Of a stretch of 16,784 nucleotides of DNA, positions 12,826-16,784 are shown piece by piece (the stretch's first letter is position 1; each line of letters starts with the position of its first letter). A program made the position numbers and the translations under genes. The notes under the pieces are model-generated. The model was not told the origin of the DNA. It searched no databases and saw only the letters and a program-made list of their open reading frames with translations. This DNA is from CAVSZB01 sp964420395 (GTDB lineage: Bacteria; Krumholzibacteriota; Krumholzibacteriia; LZORAL124-64-63), in assembly GCA_964420395.1 (NCBI GenBank), contig CAYQTJ010000056.1:1-16784 (forward strand), read 5' to 3'.

Positions 12826-14547
12826 TCACAGCACGACGTCGCGCTGCGCGTAGTGCGTGTGCAGCAGGTGGTGGCTCTTCTCGCCGAGCGGCTGCCCCAG
12901 GAACTCGTCATAGAGCCGCTTCACCCACGGGTTCTCGTGGCTGAGGCGCAGCGTCTCGTCGCGATCGATCTGGTAGAGCCGCTTCATGCGCGCCTTGACC
13001 GCGTCGGTCGTGGTGGCCAGCGGCTGACCGCCGCCGTTGATGCAGCCGCCCGGGCAGGTCATCACCTCGATGAAGTGGTACTGCTTGCGTCCGGCCCGCA
13101 CCTCCTCGAGCAGCCTGCGGGCGTTGCCCAGCCCGCTCACCACGGCCGCCTTCACCTCGATGCCGCCCAGGTTCGCCGTCAGCTCCTTGCAGCCGTCCAG
13201 GCCGCGCAGCGGCTCCACCTTGAGATCGGGCAGGTTCTTGCCGGTCAGCAGCCAGTGCGCCGAGCGCACCGCGGCCTCCATCACGCCGCCCGTGGCGCCG
13301 AACAGCTTGCCGGCGCTCGAGCGCTCGCCGAACGGGGTGTCGGTGCCCTCGGGCTCGAAGCCGTTCAGGTCGACGCCGCACAGGTGCAGCAGCTGCGCCA
13401 GCTCGCGCGTGGTCAGCACGATGTCGACGTCGGCCACGTTGTCCTGCCCCATCTCCGGGCGGGCGCATTCGAACTTCTTGGCGGTGCACGGCATGATCGA
13501 CACGCTGACGATCCGCCGCGGCGGGATCCCCTCGCGCTCGGCCACGAGGCTCTTGATCAGCGCCCCCATCATCTGCTGCGGGCTCTTGCAGGTGGAGAGG
13601 TTGGGGATGTAGTCCGGGTAGAACTCCTCCACGAACTTGATCCAGCCCGGCGAGCAGGAGGTCATCATCGGCAGCACGCCGCCGGTCTTGATGCGCTGGA
13701 CCAGCTCGGACCCCTCCTCCATGATGGTCAGGTCGGCCGTGAACGAGGTGTCGAACACGCGCTTGAAGCCGATGCTGCGCAGCGCCGCCACCATCTTGCC
13801 GTCCACGTCGCCGCCCGGCTTCATGCCGAACTCCTCGGCCACGGTCACCGAGACCGCCGGCGCGTGCTGCACGACGCAGAACGCCTCGGGATCCGACAGA
13901 GCGCGCAGCACCTCGCGCACCTGGTTGCGCTCGACGAGCGCGCCGGTCGGGCAGGCGCGCACGCACTGGCCGCAGAAGATGCAGCTCGACACGTTCAGGC
14001 CGCGATCGAAGGCGGTCCCGACGTAGGCGTTGCAGCCGCGCCCCATGAAGTCGATGGCCGAGACGGTCTGGACCTCCTCGCAGACGCGCACGCAGCGCCC
14101 GCACAGGATGCACTTCTCCGGATCGCGGATCAGCGCCGGTCCCGACGCGTCGAGCGGGGTCTTCGTCTTCTTGCCGCGGTAGAGCCGCTGGTCGATGCCG
14201 TGCTCCTGCGCCAGCCGCTGCAGGTCGCAGTGGCCGTTGCGCAGGCAGTAGAGACAGTCGTCGGGGTGGTTCGACAGCAGCAGCTCCAGGATGGTGCGCC
14301 GCGCCTCGAGCACCGCCGGCGTGCGGGTGCTGACCGCCATCCCCTCGGCCGCCGGATAGGAGCAGGCCGGCACGAGCTGGTGGGTGGCCTCCAGCTCGAC
14401 CATGCACAGCCGGCACGCGCCGGTGGGCGCGAGGCCCTCCACGTGGCACAGGGTCGGCACCTTCACGCCGGCGCGATCGAGCGCCTGCAGGATGGTTTCG
14501 CCCGGCTTGGCCTGGGCCGCGCGGCCGTTGATCTGCATGTTCAGCAT
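12826..14547 (-). CDS. hydA: [FeFe]-hydrogenase catalytic subunit, NAD(P)H-linked multi-cluster type
   Basis: 573-residue hydrogenase (2 H+ + 2 e- = H2). N-terminal plant-type [2Fe-2S] domain (C34, C45, C48, C62); NuoG-like His-ligated [4Fe-4S] site (H94, C98, C101, C107); two [4Fe-4S] ferredoxin motifs (C146/149/152/156 and C189/192/195/199); H-cluster domain with TSCSPGW (296-302), IMPCTAKKFE (C354) and EVMTCPGGCINGGGQP (C498, C502); then the small-subunit-like C-terminal region. This is the full length of NADH-dependent, potentially bifurcating HydA. The first H-cluster loop has Ser299 where the textbook motif has a second Cys. As I recall, Ser occurs there in the published family consensus, so I do not call the enzyme dead. 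The ATG (14547) follows AGGAG, and the gene is 42 bases after the flavoprotein fusion. No maturases (HydE/F/G) are in the window. Confidence 0.95.
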   Translation of the reverse strand: MLNMQINGRAAQAKPGETILQALDRAGVKVPTLCHVEGLAPTGACRLCMVELEATHQLVPACSYPAAEGMAVSTRTPAVLEARRTILELLLSNHPDDCLYCLRNGHCDLQRLAQEHGIDQRLYRGKKTKTPLDASGPALIRDPEKCILCGRCVRVCEEVQTVSAIDFMGRGCNAYVGTAFDRGLNVSSCIFCGQCVRACPTGALVERNQVREVLRALSDPEAFCVVQHAPAVSVTVAEEFGMKPGGDVDGKMVAALRSIGFKRVFDTSFTADLTIMEEGSELVQRIKTGGVLPMMTSCSPGWIKFVEEFYPDYIPNLSTCKSPQQMMGALIKSLVAEREGIPPRRIVSVSIMPCTAKKFECARPEMGQDNVADVDIVLTTRELAQLLHLCGVDLNGFEPEGTDTPFGERSSAGKLFGATGGVMEAAVRSAHWLLTGKNLPDLKVEPLRGLDGCKELTANLGGIEVKAAVVSGLGNARRLLEEVRAGRKQYHFIEVMTCPGGCINGGGQPLATTTDAVKARMKRLYQIDRDETLRLSHENPWVKRLYDEFLGQPLGEKSHHLLHTHYAQRDVVL

Positions 14548-14560
14548 GAGGAGTCTCCTC
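14548..14560 (-). promoter_or_regulatory. hydA: Palindrome covering the hydA ribosome binding site
   Basis: GAGGAG, one base, CTCCTC: a perfect hyphenated palindrome directly abutting the hydA ATG. The GAGGAG half is the Shine-Dalgarno sequence, spaced seven bases from the ATG. In RNA a 5-pair stem with a 3-base loop (GAGGA/TCCTC) would hide it; in DNA it is a possible operator. Short enough that chance cannot be excluded. Confidence 0.35.
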
Positions 14561-14589
14561 TTTCAGCGTCCCACATGACGTGCCGCCCG

Positions 14590-16784
14590 TTACGCCGGGT
14601 GCGTGAACTCCAGGTCGCAGCGCATGCAGCGCCGCGCCTCGCGGATCGCGTCCTCGTCAGAGATGCACAGCTCGACCTCGGCGAAGCCCTGCCGCCGGGA
14701 GGCCGCCAGGCAGGGCTGGTGCACCCGCTGCGCCGGCGGCGCGTCGCCGTCGTCGCCGTCGACCGGCGGGGCCACGAAGACCGTCGGCAACAGCACCCGC
14801 GGCAGCCGCTTCAGCTGCCGCCCGTGCACGTAGCGGTCGATCATCATCGCCGCGTCCTTGCCGGCCGCGATCGCCGCGATCACGGTGTTGGGCCCCGTCG
14901 CCACGTCGCCGCCGGCGAAGACGCCCGGCACGCTGGTGGTGAAGGCCTCGGTGTCCACGCTGAGGCCGCCGCCGCGCTTCTTCTTGAGCGCGTCCACGGC
15001 CTCCAGTTCCGGCTCCTCGCTGATGGCCACCACGAGGGTGTCGAGCGGCAGCATGAACTCGCTGCCGGGGATCGGCACCGGCCGGCGGCGACCGCCGGCA
15101 TCGGGCAGGCCCAGCGAGTTGCGCTGGAGCAGGACGCCGGTCAGCCGCCCGTCCTGCGCGGCGAGGCCGGTGGGCGCCACCATCGTCTCGAGGGCGATGC
15201 CCTCCTCGAGCGCCGCGTGGACCTCCTCCTCGTACGCCGGCATCTCCTCGCGCGAGCGCCGGTAGAGGATGGTGACCGAGGTCACGCCCGGCTGGCGCAG
15301 CGCCACGCGCGCGGCGTCGAGCGCCGAATTGCCGCCGCCGATGACCCCCACGCGCCCGTGCGCGAGGCACTCGCCGGCCAGGTTCCACGCCTTCAGGAAG
15401 CGGATGCCCGGCACGACCCCCGCGACCTCCTCGCCCGGCAGGCCGAGCGTCTTCGAGCGGTGCGAGCCGAGCGACACGTAGACGGCCGCGTGGTCGCGCC
15501 GCAGCTCCTCGAGCGTGACGTCCCGGCCGAGCGCCGTGTTCAGGCGCAGCGTGATGTTGGGATCGAGCAGCGACGCGATCTCCCGCTCGAGGATGTCGCG
15601 CGGCAGCCGGTACGCCGGGATGCCGGAGACCAGCATGCCGCCGGCCTTCGCCTCCCGCTCGATCAGCGTCACGCGGTAGCCCCGCTTCGACAGCTCGTGC
15701 GCGGCGGTCAGGCCGGCCGGCCCGGCGCCGACCACGGCCACCTTCTTCGCGTCGGGGCCGGCGGGCAGGATGTTGGTCCGGTAGCTGGCGGGATCGACGT
15801 GGTCCACGACGTACCGCTTCAGAGTGCGGATGGCGACCGGGTCGCCGCCGCTGGCGCCGGCGCGGCAGGTCATCTCGCAGGGGTGGTTGCACACGCGCGC
15901 GCAGGCCGACGGGAACGGGTTGGCGTTGCGGATCGCCTGGTAGGCCTCCTGCACCTCGCCCCGCCCGACGTGCGCCACGTAGCGCCACACCTCCGTGCCG
16001 ACCGGGCAGCCGTTCTGGCACGGCGCGCCCACGAGCTCCTTGCACGAGCCGGCGGCGCAGCGCCGCTCGAACACGTGCTGCTCGTACTCCTCGCGGAACC
16101 AGCGCAGCGTGCTCAGCACCGGGTTCGGCGCGGTCTGCCCGAGACCGCACAGCGACGTGCGCCTGATCACCTCGGCCAGCCGCTCCAGCTCCATCACGCC
16201 CTGGAAGCGGAGCAGCGCGTCGAGCTCCTCGTCCTTGCCCCGCGGCCGCGTCAGCGCGACGAGGATCTCGTGCATGCGCCGCGTCCCCTCGCGGCACGGG
16301 ATGCACTTGCCGCACGACTCGGACTGGATGAACTCCATGAAGTACTTGGCGAGGTCCACCATGCAGGTGCTCTCGTCCATCACCACCAGGCCGCCGGAGC
16401 CGACGATCGCCCCGAGCGACTGCAGCGACTCGTAGTCGATCTTCACGTCCATCTGGCTGGCCGGGATGCAGCCGCCCGACGGCCCGCCCATCTGCGCCGC
16501 CTTGAACTTGCGGCCGCGCGGCACGCCGCCGCCGATCTCGTTGACGATCTCGCGCAGCGAGGTGCCGAACGGCACCTCCACCAGCCCGGTGTTGTTCACG
16601 CAGCCGACCAGCGAGAACACCTTCGTGCCCTTCGACTTCTCGCTGCCGATGCCGGCGAACCAGTCGGCGCCGCGCGCCAGGATCAGCGGCACGTTGCACC
16701 AGGTCTCGACGTTGTTGATGTTCGACGGCTTGCCGAACACCCCCGACTGCGCCGGGAACGGCGGGCGCGGACGCGGCATGCCGC
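14590..16784 (-). CDS. NuoF-GltD fusion flavoprotein, partial (5' end beyond window)
   Basis: At least 730 residues; the N-terminus lies outside the window, since the frame is open to the edge and an internal Met at 16779 falls inside the NuoF fold (PRPRPPFPAQSG). Counting from that Met: NuoF/HydB C-terminal half with GKPSNINNVET (17-26), an SLBB-like region, and the N3 [4Fe-4S] ligands C156/C159/C162 (SCGKCIPC) and C211; then a GltD/dihydropyrimidine-dehydrogenase-like module with Fe-S cysteines C254/C258 and C293/C297/C301/C305, FAD site GAGPAGL (351-357), NADPH site GGGNSALDAA (481-490) and GDVATG (624-629), ending in RCMRCD (C718, C721). It would join an NADH/FMN site to an FAD/NADPH site on one chain and act as electron partner of HydA, 42 bases downstream. 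The two ferredoxin motifs usual at the HydB C-terminus are replaced by the GltD part. A NuoE/HydC-like subunit, if any, must lie outside. Confidence 0.9.
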   Translation of the reverse strand, partial: GMPRPRPPFPAQSGVFGKPSNINNVETWCNVPLILARGADWFAGIGSEKSKGTKVFSLVGCVNNTGLVEVPFGTSLREIVNEIGGGVPRGRKFKAAQMGGPSGGCIPASQMDVKIDYESLQSLGAIVGSGGLVVMDESTCMVDLAKYFMEFIQSESCGKCIPCREGTRRMHEILVALTRPRGKDEELDALLRFQGVMELERLAEVIRRTSLCGLGQTAPNPVLSTLRWFREEYEQHVFERRCAAGSCKELVGAPCQNGCPVGTEVWRYVAHVGRGEVQEAYQAIRNANPFPSACARVCNHPCEMTCRAGASGGDPVAIRTLKRYVVDHVDPASYRTNILPAGPDAKKVAVVGAGPAGLTAAHELSKRGYRVTLIEREAKAGGMLVSGIPAYRLPRDILEREIASLLDPNITLRLNTALGRDVTLEELRRDHAAVYVSLGSHRSKTLGLPGEEVAGVVPGIRFLKAWNLAGECLAHGRVGVIGGGNSALDAARVALRQPGVTSVTILYRRSREEMPAYEEEVHAALEEGIALETMVAPTGLAAQDGRLTGVLLQRNSLGLPDAGGRRRPVPIPGSEFMLPLDTLVVAISEEPELEAVDALKKKRGGGLSVDTEAFTTSVPGVFAGGDVATGPNTVIAAIAAGKDAAMMIDRYVHGRQLKRLPRVLLPTVFVAPPVDGDDGDAPPAQRVHQPCLAASRRQGFAEVELCISDEDAIREARRCMRCDLEFTHPA

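Overview
The window is very GC-rich bacterial DNA with dense coding, strong third-position G/C bias and long spurious ORFs on the opposite strands. I see no rRNA, tRNA, CRISPR array or insertion sequence. Tandem cytoplasmic Ser/Thr kinases fused to a membrane helix and a PD40/TolB-type propeller, next to an [FeFe]-hydrogenase operon with a histidine-kinase hydrogenase sensor, suggest a facultatively or strictly anaerobic member of a kinase-rich phylum (Acidobacteriota, or candidate lineages such as Eisenbacteria). The phylum cannot be fixed from this window alone.

Layout, left to right. (1) 1-3612, minus strand: two tandem eukaryotic-like Ser/Thr kinases with a GTGA start/stop overlap. The left one runs off the window. 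A sigma70-like promoter lies just upstream of the pair. (2) 3799-6014, minus: an ion-transporter-superfamily (SLC13/ArsB-like) permease translationally coupled (TGATG) to an exported NAGPA/DUF2233-type phosphodiester glycosidase-like protein. (3) 6015-6257: a non-coding interval of about 240 bases with a G-quadruplex motif on each strand and, between them, nested inverted repeats. (4) 6258-9219: a divergent pair. On the minus strand is an AbiEi-like antitoxin domain fused to what looks like a catalytically dead MNT-type nucleotidyltransferase. On the plus strand is a NERD-nuclease/superfamily-1 helicase, apparently read from a leaderless mRNA. This accessory-looking pair is the best candidate for an undescribed system. 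(5) 9188-16784, minus: a compact operon. In transcription order it holds a NuoF-GltD fusion (5' end outside the window), an NADH-type [FeFe]-hydrogenase HydA, a single-domain response regulator, an [FeFe]-hydrogenase-like Fe-S sensor histidine kinase, and a REC-histidine-kinase hybrid.

How the genes may work together. The hydrogenase HydA and the flavoprotein fusion would move electrons between H2 and NAD(P)H. The fusion joins a NuoF (NADH, FMN, Fe-S) module to a GltD-like (FAD, NADPH) module on one chain. The downstream sensor kinase, whose H-cluster pocket is altered, would read H2 or redox state and signal to the two REC proteins. None of the three signalling proteins carries a recognisable DNA-binding output, so the final effector is elsewhere or is reached by protein contact. 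The 3' end of this operon overlaps the convergent helicase gene by 32 bases, so read-through of either unit is antisense to the other.
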